Assembly (NCBI GenBank): GCA_036925085.1
Contig: JAUPFP010000014.1
Span: 934,001 to 998,000 of the forward strand
DNA: 64,000 nt
From: Brachycybe producta
Lineage: Eukaryota; Arthropoda; Diplopoda; Playtdesmida; Andrognathidae
Reading direction: 5' to 3'
Of this stretch, positions 45,952-56,581 are shown piece after piece; positions within the stretch are counted from its first letter, which is position 1, and every line of letters starts with the position of its first letter. Under the pieces are notes generated by a model. It made no database searches, was not told the DNA's origin, and saw only the letters and a list, made by a program, of their open reading frames with translations. The position numbers and the translations under genes are program-made.

Positions 45952-45954
45952 GGC

Positions 45955-46105
45955 TGGTTTTAAAGCTGTAAACGTTGATTATTTCTGTCTTTTCAGGAAA
46001 ACAAAATGAAGAGAAATTAGAAATTGTTTTAGAAACTAGAAGGGTAGCTCAAGGTTATATTTTCATGTTGATATATATATTTCAAAATAAGCTTTTTCTT
46101 TACTT
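45955..46105. mobile_element. T-family fragment
   Basis: TTTTAGAAACTAGAAGGGTA, TTTCATGTTGATATAT and TTTCAAAATAAGC, left arm only. Confidence 0.65.
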
Positions 46106-46119
46106 AGGCTTTTTTAAAA

Positions 46120-46473
46120 GAAAAAAAATGTCAGGGAATACGATGTTAGCGCCACCTACCTTTCTCAAGAAAACAAACATTGAATTCACATATAAATTGC
46201 ATATATGCAATTTAATTTTCTCCAGAAAAGTAAACGGTCGAAGACAACGATTGTACAATGAGCGTCTTTGAAGAAAACATGTCCGGAAATGTGATGCTAG
46301 CTCCAACTACCTTTCTCAAGAAAACAATCATCTTAATTCACATATAAGTTGCATATAATATGCAATTTAATTTTCTTCATAAAGTTAGGTGGATTAAATG
46401 TTTGTTTTCTTCAGAAAGGCATATGTAGAGCTAGCATCGCTTTCCCGGACATGTTTTCTTCAAAGACACTCCA
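46120..46473. mobile_element. M-family foldback
   Basis: GAAGAAAACATGTCCGGAAA near 46270 pairs with TTTCCCGGACATGTTTTCTT near 46442, and ATAAGTTGCATATAATATGC marks the centre. A partial third arm lies at 46120-46260. A fragment recurs at 63335-63395. Confidence 0.75.
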
Positions 46474-47006
46474 CATAAATGTTGTTTTTGGACTTTTTCT
46501 TTTCTGCTTTGGTTTCCGAATGCACCCATTGTCATTAGTTTTGCTTATGATGACAGAAATCACACAAAATAAAAAGTTGATTACAAGATTAGTAAAAAAA
46601 AAAAAGAAGTTAAAAAATAAACACGTTCTTACAATTTGTATAATCTTCACTTGAGGGTAGGATTTTGTATAATAAGCTTTTTTTTATTAGTAATTATGAC
46701 GTCAAAATAAGCTGTCTTATGATGATAATAATAATGAAAAGAGGGGAGGAGAAAAGGAGTAGGAGGATTTTTTAAAATTTATAATAGGTGGGTTTCAATG
46801 TGTCTTGAGAGCAATTTTTTCAAGTAGCTTTTTTTTACAACTTTGATTCTTAATTAGTGGTTTTATTAATTGGAATGATTTTTAATATCCATTGACACCG
46901 ATATTAATTCAATGTGTGTGTGTCATTATCTTCACGGTTAAAGAAGAGGCGTTTCACCTAAAATTGATTGCATTTGGCCTAAAAGAAGACAACAAATGAG
47001 GGAATA
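46474..47006. other. No gene seen
   Basis: AT-rich, with a short (AAT) run near 46724. Nothing supported. Confidence 0.55.
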
Positions 47007-47585
47007 TAGACGTGGGACGAATCCTAAATTTTCTCGAGTCCGAATCCTAAACGGTTCTCGAATCTCTCATATAAGAATCCTTATATTATTCATTAAGAAA
47101 ATACAAATAAATGAAATAATATTAAATTTTAAATTATTAATAATAAAAAACACAGTCTGGCACTCTGGGTCAGGCCACAAGCTGATACTGGTGATCCGGA
47201 TACCACCGAAATTGCAACAATCGCCGGTTTTTTGTTAGTGAACACTTCTATTGGACGTCAATGGAGTTAAAACTAATTTTACGAAAGTTTTTAACAGGTT
47301 TTTTTAATGTTAGGATTCGAAAGATTCGAAATACGAAAAAAGCGGCGAAGATTCGAGTTTTCGAATCTCGAATATTTTTCAAGATTCGGCGGGATTCGAA
47401 GATTCGAATGTATCATTCCTAATTAAAACTAGTTTTACCAAAGTTTTTAACTGTTTTTTTAAGGTTAGGATTCGAAAGATTCAAAAGACGAAAAAAGCGG
47501 CGAAGATTCGAGTTTTCGAATCTCGAATATTTTTTCAAGATTCACGGGATTCGAGGATTCGAAGATTCGAATGGCCCATTCCTAC
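47007..47585 (+). mobile_element. hAT-like MITE, copy 3, with a duplicated 3' arm
   Basis: TAGACGTGGGACGAATCC at the left. The first right end (GATTCGAATGTATCATTCCT) is at about 47421, followed by a second full 3' arm (AAAACTAGTTTTACCAAAGT to GATTCGAATGGCCCATTCC). The same duplicated-arm design is seen at 36667-37188. Confidence 0.82.
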
Positions 47586-47659
47586 AATAAATAATATGAA
47601 AGATGACAAAAGAAACAACCTCCTTTATATTTTTTTAAAAAAATATGAGCGTGTTATTT

Positions 47660-48410
47660 TGCTATTCTAGTTTTTAACATACTTTCAATTTTCTTTACAT
47701 ATAACATTGTTTCAAATATGGATAATATTTTTTTTTTAGGTCAAATGCACCGTTTTAAGCTAAACAGTTTATTTTTCGTTTAGGTCATTTGGTGTTTTAG
47801 GAGAAATGCCATTTTTTTTCTGCCTCAGGTTGAATTTTGAAATAAAAGAAGTGAATGTGTTAGAAACTAGAAGAGTAAAAGAACGCACCTCTATTTATGA
47901 TGGTTTATGAACACCTGTATTTCGAACTCTTCATTATTAATTAAAGAGAAAACTGAAAGTGTTTTAGATACTAGAAGGGCAGCTCATTAACTTAGGGATA
48001 TTTTTCATGTTGATATCGTTCAAAATAAGCTTTTTTTTTATATCAAGTTCGTAAATTGAGTTTTTAAATTTTTGTCTATTAAAAAAGTTTATTTCGAAAG
48101 ATGTCAACATGAAAATACCCTTCTAGTTTTTTAAAAGTTCTCCGGAAAAGATAGAATAATCATACAGAATTCCAAAATCAATTGTTCATAAACCATCTTA
48201 AATATAAAGATGTTCTTTTACTCTTCTAGTTTCTACCATACTTTTGAAATTCACTTCATTTATTTAAAAATTAAACCTGAGACAGAAAAACAAAAAAATG
48301 GCATTTCACCTAAAATACAAAATGACCTAACCGAAAAATAACAAACATCTTAACTTTAAAAAGGTGCATTTGACCTAAAAAATATTATCCATATTTTAAA
48401 AGAAATGTTT
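47660..48410. mobile_element. T-containing foldback, ~700 bp
   Basis: Outer arms pair AGGTCAAATGCACC with GGTGCATTTGACCT and CCTCAGGTTGAATTTTG with TTAAACCTGAG. Two inverted T cores lie inside. The same outer arm (GAAACCTGAGACAGAAAAAA) is at 62380, so the T unit may be part of a longer element. Confidence 0.75.
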
Positions 48411-49188
48411 AAAGAAATGTTTCGTAACGAATTTGTTTTGAAATTTTTATGCTAATTGGAATTGTTTTTAGGACAAATGATCTTTCCTTTGTTTTCTTTT
48501 AAGTAGCTTACTCTTTGTATGCATAATGAATTTTGTGCACAGTTGATTATCCTCTTGTGTGTGTGTGACTAACTGCATGAGAGAGAGAGAGAGAGAGGCT
48601 TAAAAAATGTAACCATGAGGCTAATAATTGGTCAATTTTTTTTTTTAAAAAAAGTTCATCGTTAATTTTGAGCTTTTTTAAAAAAAGGACCCGTTTTACA
48701 AAATTGGTAATACGGTGGACGGACGTTCAGAAGCATAAATTAAATTTGAAATAACCATTAATGAGCCATTGTGACTGTTATGCATTGACGAACACCTACG
48801 ACAGTCATAACATATGAGCAAACAACAAAAAAAAATAGGATGACCACTGGTCAGTGTGGTCACTATAAGAAATTTTGCAAAGCAAAAATTTAAAACACAA
48901 ACATCTTTTCTTGTGTGTTTCATTTCCACACGAGTTCACTTTGACATAAATTGTGGTGGTGGTCATTGGTCAGTTGAACTGACGATCCACTGGACACAAC
49001 TGTACTTTGGAATGTTTGGTCAATAAATGTGGTCGAAGTATTTCTAAGCAAAAAAAAATGGCAGAATGAATATTTTTGGCTGATTATATTAAATATATTC
49101 AGAAATAAAGTTAAGAGAAACTAGAAAGTATTTTAGAAACTAGAAGAGTAGCTATAATGACTTATTTGCGAGCCATCATATACAGTAG
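48411..49188. other. No gene; small T fragment
   Basis: AGAGAAACTAGAAAGTATTT near 49111. A short GA run near 48578. Nothing else supported. Confidence 0.5.
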
Positions 49189-49279
49189 TATGTTACTGTC
49201 AAATCTGTGAAATCAGTCAATCTGCAGATTGCCTAGGTAATCTTCAGATTGACTGATTTCGCAGATTGACAGTAACATA
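49189..49279. mobile_element. W-family element, copy 3 (short, nearly perfect hairpin)
   Basis: TATGTTACTGTCAAATCTGT and GCAGATTGACAGTAACATA ends; AATCAGTCAATCTGCAGATT pairs with AATCTTCAGATTGACTGATT around GCCTAGG. An internally deleted 91-bp form. Confidence 0.85.
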
Positions 49280-49774
49280 ATTTAAAGGGACATTTGATAT
49301 TTCTCATATCTAAATTGTATTGACGCCTTTTTTGTTCAATTTGGAAAAAGGGTCAGTTAAGGTGGACAATGGCCGCCGGTTTCTACATATAATCAGAATA
49401 TTCTCCTCTCTATGGTGGTGGTGTGTGTACACCTTATCATATTGCACCTGGCTGGCTAGTTATTTACTCATCGACATTATATTCAGAAAAGAGGATTACC
49501 ATTTCTATGAGTCTCCCCCCCCCCTTTTTTTCCTTCTTCTTTTTACTATTCTACTATTTTGCAAAATCTGGATTTTAAGATTTGCTTCCATTCAATTTTT
49601 TTTTTGTCCTAACTTTTCTTAAGGGTCTATTGGTCTTAGGGACCCCAAAAAAATGGGGTGGACTTATAAGAGGTTTTTTTTAATCTAAGGGGTGGAATAG
49701 TCTGAAATTCATGAGAGGGTAAAACCAAAGGGAGCACGTTCCCTATTAAAAAAAATGCTTTTATTCATATCTAG
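49280..49774. other. No gene seen
   Basis: A 100-codon plus frame (49320-49622) has hydrophobic stretches but ends in C/T-rich low-complexity sequence. No family recognised; not called. Confidence 0.4.
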
Positions 49775-50180
49775 AGTTTTAGAAACTAGAAGGGTAAAGA
49801 AATGAGCTAAAGATGTTTTTATGGTTGATATCTTTTTAAAAGGTGGTTTTAAAGGTTTGTAAACGCCTCTGGAACACTGATTAATAGTGATTAATTCTGT
49901 CCTTTAGGACATTCAAATGCAAAATGAAGAGAAACATTGAACTGTGTTTTAGAAACTAGAAGGGTAGCTCAATCACTTAAAGGAGTATTTTCATGTTGAT
50001 ATCATTCAAATTAAGCTTTTTATGTGAGTTTGAAAATGATCCAACTTTTCAAGCAGACGATATTTTTTAATTTTTGTACATCAAAATAGTTTATTTTGAA
50101 AGATATCAACAAGAAAATATATCTAAAGTGATTGAGCTACCTCTTCTAGTTTTTTAAAAACACTTTCAATATTTATTTCT
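49775..50180. mobile_element. T-family foldback, near complete
   Basis: GGTGGTTTTAAAGG, CTGTCCTTTAGG, AAAATGAAGAGAAAC, TTTTAGAAACTAGAAGGGTA, then the inverted TTTATTTTGAAAGATATCAA and GAGCTACCTCTTCTAG. Useful for a consensus. Confidence 0.82.
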
Positions 50181-50366
50181 TGTTTTTGGTGCATTCAGCT
50201 TCAAAATTTTAATTAATTTATAAAAAAAATAATTTATTGATATTAAAATTTGAACTATTTTTGTCCTGAAATGCGCTTCATAATAGCAACCTCCGCGTGC
50301 AGCTTAAAAAGCGCTTAGCAACTGAATGCACTCTTTGTGTAGAAACTCTTTTTAGTGTGAATTAAA

Positions 50367-50530
50367 GAACAAACTTAGCACTTGAACTTCAAAGTTGAAG
50401 CCTCTGAGAAGGGTTCCAACATAAGAAACCATGCAAGTATTCCTGTTCTTGTTTTTTTTTCTGTTGAAACCCTTTTTAGAGGCTTCAAGTCAAAGTGTTA
50501 AGTTTTTCTTCTTCTTGAATTCGGACCTTA
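50367..50530. mobile_element. E-family foldback, copy 2
   Basis: AACTTAGCACTTGAACTTCA with TCAAGTCAAAGTGTTAAGTT, and GAAGCCTCTGAGAAGGGTT with CCCTTTTTAGAGGCTTC. Confidence 0.72.
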
Positions 50531-51122
50531 TTAATGTTGTTTCCTTTTGAGAAAAGAGGGACCCATTCAGGAATGGCCTTTCTTCCTCTTTTCTTGTGGA
50601 TATTTCTTGTTATTTTCCCCTTCTAGCCTCTTTTGAAATTTACTTTTTTCAAGTCAAGAGAATATTTTTCTATTATATGCTTTTATATAGGACCCTTATT
50701 ACCTTAAGACCTTAAAACCTTATTGTAAGGTTTAGGGGGGGGAGGAAAGATTTTTTTTTTTGTTAAATCTTTTTTTTTTTCTTCTAAAAGATATGAGGAA
50801 TTATTGAGGGTTACCGATACAATGGAGTTTAATCAGGCGGCAGTAATTTAATATTTTGAGGCTTTTTTTTTGCTGTTATAATTGGAATATGTATGAGGAA
50901 CCACCTCCTCCCCCCCTTGCTTCTGGTTTTCCCTATCATTTTACCTTTAATCAGTCAAACAGGTTGAATATTCACGAAAATATGGGTTTTAGGACCGCGA
51001 CTTCACACGGAACACCTTGTGGCGCTACTTTGTGGTGCCACAAAGTGGTTAACGAGGCTTGCTTCACATTTGAAAACAATGGCTTGCTTTGCTTTCAGTG
51101 TTGTGGGTACTTTTATGAATAA
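50531..51122. other. No confident gene
   Basis: 50980-51110 is GC-richer, with a TTGTGGCGCTACTTTGTGGT / CACAAAG hairpin. The open frame (50856-51122) has no recognisable pattern. Confidence 0.4.
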
Positions 51123-51423
51123 GGCTCTGATTTTTATGCAATATCAAAGCAAATGTTTCTCAATCTGTGGCTCAAGTGCCAATTTTGAAGTAATCCGTCA
51201 TCATTAGATAAATCAACAATTAAGCTTTTTTTTAATAAAAATAAAGGTTGGATAGAGGCTACTATCAGTTGCAAACTAGACAGTTCTAGCCTCTAACCAG
51301 TGTGTTTGATTGGTAAAAACAATAATTGTTGGTTAATCTCTAAATGGGATTTGTACTTCACAATTGGCTCTTGGGCCACAGATTGAGAAACATTTGCTTT
51401 GATATTGCATAAAAATCCGAGCC
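51123..51423. mobile_element. TA-family MITE, copy 7
   Basis: GGCTCTGATTTTTATGCAAT to TTGCATAAAAATCCGAGCC. Inner GAGGCTACTATC / TTCTAGCCTCTAACCAG. Confidence 0.84.
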
Positions 51424-51429
51424 TTATTT

Positions 51430-51988
51430 ATGATCTTAAGGTGGTTTTAAAGTGTTTAACGCCTTGCGAACTCCTGATTATTTTGTCTTTCAGGTGCAAA
51501 TAAAGATAAAACTTGAAAGTGTTTTAGAAACTAGAAGGGGGTAGCTCCATCACTTATGAGTATTTTTTTATTGACATCTTTCAAAATAAACTTTTAGGCC
51601 TTGTTTCCATTGGGGTGAAAATTTGAACTTTTTGAAAATGTCAACTGGTGAAAAAAAAAGAAGAAACGTGGGCTCCGCCCATTCACTATCATTGCCGAAC
51701 CAACGTTTCTTCTATTTTTCACCAGTTGACATTTCCAAAAAGTTCAAATTTTCACCCCAGTGGAAACAAGGCCTTAATAAGCAATAAAAAATATCGCGCT
51801 CTGCTTTAAAGTTGGGTCACTTTCAAACATAAAAAGCTTATTTTGAATGATATCAACATGAAAACATACTTAAATGGTTTGAGCTACCCTTCTAGTTTCT
51901 AAAACACATTTAGTTTTTTCTTCATTTTACACCTGAAAAACAGAATAATTAGAATTTAAGAGATTTTTTTTTTACACTTTAAAAGTAA
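51430..51988. mobile_element. T-family foldback interrupted by H1 and joined by H2
   Basis: AAGGTGGTTTTAAAGTG, TTTTAGAAACTAGAAGGGGG and CTTTCAAAATAAACTTTTA run up to 51596. The inverted arm resumes at 51774 and ends ACACTTTAAAAGTAA at 51988. H1 lies inside, and H2 follows at once. Confidence 0.85.
51597..51773. mobile_element. Harbinger-like MITE H1
   Basis: GGCCTTGTTTCCATTGGGGT to CCCCAGTGGAAACAAGGCC, with inverted repeats of about 60 bp continuing through GAAAATTTGAACTTTTTG. The 3-bp TTA is duplicated at 51594-51596 and 51774-51776. TTA/TAA duplication is the PIF/Harbinger hallmark. The loop contains GGGCTCCGCCC. Confidence 0.88.
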
Positions 51989-52169
51989 GGTATTGTTTCC
52001 ACTGGGGTGAAAATTTGAACTTTTTGATAATTTCAACTGGTGAAAAATAGAAAAAATGTGGCCCTCAAATATGATAGAGTGAATAGGCGGAAGGGCCACG
52101 TTTGTTCTGTTTTTCACCAGTTGAAATTTTCAAAAAGTTCAAACTTTCACCTTAGTTGGAAACAAGGCC
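51989..52169. mobile_element. Harbinger-like MITE H2
   Basis: GGTATTGTTTCCACTGGGGT to TAGTTGGAAACAAGGCC. TAA is duplicated at 51986-51988 and 52170-52172. Same family as H1, 215 bp away. Confidence 0.87.
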
Positions 52170-52699
52170 TAAAGGAGACTTAGGAGAGAAAAAGAGTCTA
52201 AAAATGTAATATTTTGATATATTTTTAAATATTATATTTTTTTTTACAATATTAATGTGAACAATTGAAACTCGATCATGTTTTCTCATTGATATAATGA
52301 TGGAAAAAAAAAGAAAACATAAGGAAATAACAGAAATTTCAAATTTCCTGTGATCATTGAATCAGTTTTTTTTGTTGTAATTTTTGCAATTCGCATCGTA
52401 GAATTTGTAAAAAAAAACACAGGTAGTTGAGTGAAATTATACGGCGTAACCAAGTTCATGGTTTTCTCTCTGTCTTGTTTCTGATTGACGGGTTGTTAAT
52501 ACTTAATAGTAATAATACCTGTTTTTTTAGAATAATTGACCAACAAAAAAAAATAATACAATTTAAAACATAAGTACAAATACGCCAATATAGAGGTAAG
52601 GTGTGTGTCACCAACCTATAAAATCAGAAAATTAAAGGGTTTTCTGAAATTTAAACAAACAAAAAAAAATATAATTAAAGTGTAAAACGCCCCCCCCCC
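52170..52699. other. AT-rich, no gene seen
   Basis: Nothing supported. Confidence 0.55.
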
Positions 52700-52793
52700 C
52701 CCACCTCGAACTCTTGATTATTTTGTATTTCAGGTAAAAGAAAATTAAGATAGTGTTTTAGAAAGGGGGGTAGCTCAATCAATCACTTAAGAG

Positions 52794-53001
52794 ACAGGCA
52801 ATTAGAAAACGTGATGAACAGAAGTTGGCCCCGCCCTTTTTATGACGAACGGCATCTTTTAATTGGTTCGTTGTGTAGTTCGACGTTGAAAAGGGCGGAG
52901 AGCATGTGACGTCAGACTACATAACCAACCAATTAGAAGTTGCCGGTCGTCATAAAAAGGGCGGAGCCAACTTCTGTTCGTTCCGTTTTCTAATTGCCTG
53001 T
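52794..53001 (+). mobile_element. G-family MITE, copy 6 (inside T)
   Basis: Perfect 8-bp direct repeat CTTAAGAG at 52786-52793 and 53002-53009. CTTAAG is part of the T consensus, proving insertion into a pre-existing T element. Centre GTGACGTCAGAC; arms GGCGGAGCCAACTTCTGTTC. Confidence 0.95.
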
Positions 53002-53057
53002 CTTAAGAGGTATTTTCATGTTTGATATCTTTCAAAATAAGCTTTTTTTTATGTAAG

Positions 53058-53349
53058 TTATACCTAGTACACACACCTGATATAATTTAAATGCATTTAA
53101 ATAATAAACGTGTTCTACAGAGCCCTGTGAAGGACAAACAAACATTATGTCGAATTCAATTTATTCAGTTATTAATCTGAAAATATTATATAAACTATTG
53201 ACAAAATATTGATTTAGTATTTCAATTTAAAATATTAATAAAGTCAATTTTTATTTGGTGTTCATGTCCTTAACTGGATTCCGTATAATTCACCTAACCA
53301 CATTTAATTTGAATTCATTTAACTCATGTGTGTTGTCTACAAGGTATAA
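53058..53349 (+). mobile_element. Dispersed repeat R2, copy 2 (inside T)
   Basis: TTATACCTAGTACACA at the left and TCTACAAGGTATAA at the right form a 12-bp inverted repeat with one mismatch. 292 bp, no ORF. Its ends are clear because it interrupts a T element. Confidence 0.85.
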
Positions 53350-53560
53350 GAATCAATAAAATTATCATTTCCAAACTCACATAAAAGTTTATTTTGAAAA
53401 ATATCAATATGAAACTAACCTTAAGTGATTGAGCCTGTTCCTTTCTAGTTTCTAAAACACTTTCTAGTTTCTTTAAATTTAGCTTCAATTTTGGCTCGAA
53501 AATCAAGCTCTTCATAAAACATTTTAACAAGTAATTTTAGGTTTAAAAACTAGAATAGTA

Positions 53561-54061
53561 GGTGAAATAATGTGTTGAAAAGTATTTTCAGAAAGAAATT
53601 TTATGTCAATTTTTAAAAAATGATCAAATTTCACTTTTGGTATCGACATATCTACAACAGAAAAACGATTTTTAAATTGACATAAAATGTTTATTTTGCA
53701 AGATTACGACATGAAAAATACTAGGAACATATTTCTTTACTATTCTAGTTTTTAACAAACTAAAAAAGTAATTAATTTAAAAATTAATTAATATTCACTT
53801 GTCTATTTAAATTTTAAAAGGAATTTAATTTTTTGATCTGGCTGTGATTAGTTAACTGCCACTGAAGGGGTTTTTTTGTCCGTTAGGGATATCATTATTA
53901 TGAAGGGACATCCTGGAAGTACACCTGAATGACCGGAAGTTTATCTTCCCCTTTCCTCTCTTACCTTTTTTGTGTAAAGGTAAATAGGGCTTCACTTTCT
54001 CTCTCTCTCTTCTACCTGAAGCATATCAGAGATAGGATTTTCATTTGTGTAGACAAATTTA
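53561..54061. other. No gene; T-like core
   Basis: 53680-53760 carries ATGTTTATTTTGCAAGATTA and TATTCTAGTTTTTAACAAAC, a diverged T arm. Confidence 0.5.
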
Positions 54062-54599
54062 GCATTTAAGGCTAGCAATTTAGCTATGAGGCTAGCAATT
54101 TAGCTATGAGGCTAGCGATTTAGCTATGAGGCTAGCAATTTAGCTATGAGGCTAGCGATTTAGCTATGAGGCTAGCAATTTAGCTATGAGGCTAGTAATT
54201 TAGCTATGAGGCTAGTAATTTAGCTATGAGGCTAGTAATTTAGCTATGAGGCTAGCAATTTAGCTATGAGGCTAGCAATTTAGTTCTGAGGCTAGCAATT
54301 TAGTTCTGAGGCTAGCAATTTAGCTATGAGGCTAGTAATTTAGCTATGAGGCTAGTAATTTAGCTATGAGGCTAGTAATTTAGCTATGAGGCTAGCAATT
54401 TAGCTATGAGGCTAGCAATTTAGCTATGAGGCTAGCAATTTAGTTCTGAGGCTAGCAATTTAGTTCTGAGGCTAGCAATTTAGCTATGAGGCTAGCGATT
54501 TAGTTCTGAGGCTAGCAATTTAGCTATGAGGCTAGCGATTTAGCTATGAGGCTAGTAATTTAGCTATGAGGCTAGTAATTTAGCTCTGAGGCTAGCTTT
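54062..54599. repeat. Satellite, 20-bp unit, 27 copies, with higher-order structure
   Basis: Exact 20-bp period of TAGCTATGAGGCTAGCAATT. Variants GCGATT, GTAATT and TAGTTCTGAG recur in blocks. Three GTAATT units, then two plain units, then two TTCTGAG units occur twice, with one extra plain unit the second time. Confidence 0.98.
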
Positions 54600-54694
54600 T
54601 AGTAGGGCTTTACAAACAATTTTAAATACTAAAAACAGGATTTTAAACTGCTATATAACTTCAAGAATATGCGCTGAATAAAAACAAAAACAGA

Positions 54695-55170
54695 AGTAAC
54701 ACTATGAGAAAATTGAAAGTGTTTTAAAAACTAGAATAGTAAATGACTTTACTTCAAAGGATTTTCATGTTGATATCTTTCAAAATAAGCTTTATATGTG
54801 ACTTTGAAAATCGACAGAACTTTTAATTAAGCACAATTTTTGTCTATAAAAAGCTTATTTTGAAAATTATCAACATCAACAATCCTTAAGGGATTGAATT
54901 ACCCGTCTAGTATTGAAAGCACTTAATAGTTTCTCTTCATTTTGCTTACGTGAAAAGGACAGAATAATCAAGAGGTTTTGAAATCAGCTGTTTATAAACG
55001 ATCTTAAGTGATTCAGTCACTCTTCTAGTTTCTAGAAGTGGAATGAATATTCAGGGTTTTACTAAAATAACTTCTATCAAACTACAATAAAAATTTATTT
55101 TTGAAGACATATTGAAGCATGAAAATCTCCTTGAGTTTTTCAGTTACTCTTCTAGTTTTTAAAAACAGCT
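54695..55170. mobile_element. T-family foldback cluster
   Basis: TTTTAAAAACTAGAATAGTA, GTTGATATCTTTCAAAATAA, AAAGCTTATTTTGAAAATTA and ACTCTTCTAGTTTCTAG, diverged but collinear. Confidence 0.75.
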
Positions 55171-55685
55171 CATTGTTTTTTTTTGTAATGCATACTTCAT
55201 AATTTGTTCATTTTTTCTTAATTTTCAGATAATTTGGCTCTGAATTTAAAATGCAAAGAAAAAAAAAGTACCTGAAAAATGCAAATTAAAAAGTTGCACA
55301 TTATTTAGTTAATATAAGGTTTAATATTTTTGTTTCACCTTGTATAATATATAGTATATATTTTTTTATTGTGAATTTTTAAGCTGAGAAAAATCTTGAA
55401 ATATTCACAATTGAAGAATAAAAAAATATTATATTTTGGGAAAAATATTTGAATAATATTTTTTGGTGAAAAAATTCTTTTTGTGTTTCAAAGGTGTAAT
55501 TTCTTAATCCCACCCTCTCCCAAAAAAAAAAAAAAAAATAATTTCCATCCAAATGCAATTTACAAATTTTCTCTTAAATTACGATTCAGTTGAGTAAATT
55601 TTCGATCAGTGGTCAACAGTTGGCGCTCAACTGTGACCCTTTCTGATGCATTTTGAATCATTTTCTTTTCTTATTCTTCTAGTTT
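55171..55685. other. AT-rich, no gene seen
   Basis: Nothing supported. Confidence 0.55.
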
Positions 55686-55961
55686 TCAAATTGTTTTAAA
55701 AAAAGAATTGAAATAAAAAAAAAACCAAATCAGGAACATAAAAAACTGTTCTACAATTCCGTTAAGTCTTTGAAAGTCCACAATGTAAAAACAACATTCT
55801 AAGTAGCTATTTTTAAACTTATTTAATACTGTGGTCACATTTGCGGAAGTGTATTGGTCGCCCATGTTGATAATTTCGGTTTTTAAAGTTTGGTAGAACT
55901 TCTCGCCCACTATGGCGTGCAGCACTGTGCCGCCCCAGAACCGCCATGTCGAACATTCCAT
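55686..55961 (-). CDS. Candidate exon or short ORF, unknown protein
   Basis: I do not recognise this. From ATG at 55961 the frame reads MECSTWRFWGGTVLHAIVGE, then KFYQTLKTEIINMGDQYTSA and NVTTVLNKFKNSYLECC. The first 55 codons are GC-richer than the surroundings and use C/G at many third positions, which looks coding; the C-terminal part (about 55690-55770) is F-rich low-complexity sequence and probably intron read-through. A competing frame from 55973 (MVGVSDGMFDMAVLGRHSAA) is also open for 52 codons. No strong donor was found. A G element lies 23 bp upstream of the ATG and could supply promoter elements. Confidence 0.3.
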   Translation of the reverse strand: MECSTWRFWGGTVLHAIVGEKFYQTLKTEIINMGDQYTSANVTTVLNKFKNSYLECCFYIVDFQRLNGIVEQFFMFLIWFFFYFNSFFKTI

Positions 55962-55984
55962 CCGAGACTCCGACCATATAAATG

Positions 55985-56191
55985 ACAGGCAATTAGAAAT
56001 CGGGACAAACAGAAGTTGGCTCCGCCCTTTTTATGACGGCCGGCAACTTCTAATTGGTTTGTTGTGTGATTAGACGTTGAAAAGGGCGGAGCATGTGACA
56101 TCAGACTACATAACCAACCAATTAGAAGTTGCCGGTCGTCATAAAAAAGGGCAGAGCCAACTTCTGTTTGTCCCGATTTCTAATTGCCTGT
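55985..56191 (+). mobile_element. G-family MITE, copy 7
   Basis: Flanked by TATAAATG (55977-55984) and TATAGATG (56192-56199), an 8-bp duplication with one change. The centre reads GTGACATCAGAC, the only copy with a damaged CRE. Confidence 0.93.
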
Positions 56192-56273
56192 TATAGATGT
56201 GCCAGCACAACTGTGCTACTTATTGAAGGCAACTTAAACGCTTACACTTCACAATACAAATGAACACGTGCTG

Positions 56274-56478
56274 ACAGGCAATTAGAAAACGGGATAAACA
56301 GACGTTGGCTCCGCCCGTTTTATGACAAACACGACTTCTAATTGGTTGGTTATGTAGTCTGACGTCACATGCTCCGCCCTTTTCAATGTCGAACCACACA
56401 ACAAACCAATTAGAAGTTGCCATTCGTTATAAAAAAGGCGGAGCCAATGTCTGTTTATCCCGTTTTCTAATTGCCAGT
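56274..56478 (-). mobile_element. G-family MITE, copy 8
   Basis: Perfect 9-bp direct repeat CACGTGCTG (56265-56273, 56479-56487). Opposite orientation to copy 7, 82 bp away. Centre CTGACGTCACATGCTCCGCC. Confidence 0.95.
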
Positions 56479-56498
56479 CACGTGCTGTTGTTTACAAC

Positions 56499-56565
56499 CA
56501 GTAGTGGATTTACCATTTTGCCACCCCTAGGCAGCAACCATGGTACTGCCCCCAAGACACATTAA
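56499..56565 (+). mobile_element. hAT-type terminal fragment
   Basis: CAGTAGTGGATTTACC followed by ATTTTGCCACCCCTAGGCAG closely resembles a common class of animal hAT 5' ends (CAGTGG-GGATTTA, then GCC-CCCTAGGCA). No matching 3' end found nearby. Confidence 0.6.
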
Positions 56566-56581
56566 AGACACATTAGTAAAA

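Larger units (their letters stand above)
52700..53560. mobile_element. T-family foldback with two nested insertions
   Basis: Left arm CGAACTCTTGATTATTTTGT to AATCAATCACTTAAGAG is interrupted by a G element (52794-53001). It resumes AGGTATTTTCATGTTTGATA, is interrupted by R2 (53058-53349), then continues TTTATTTTGAAAAATATCAA and CCTTTCTAGTTTCTAAAACA. Confidence 0.88.

Noticed and set aside
49320-49622. 100-codon plus ORF with hydrophobic stretches
   Set aside because: Composition is driven by T-rich DNA; no conserved motif and no exon borders.
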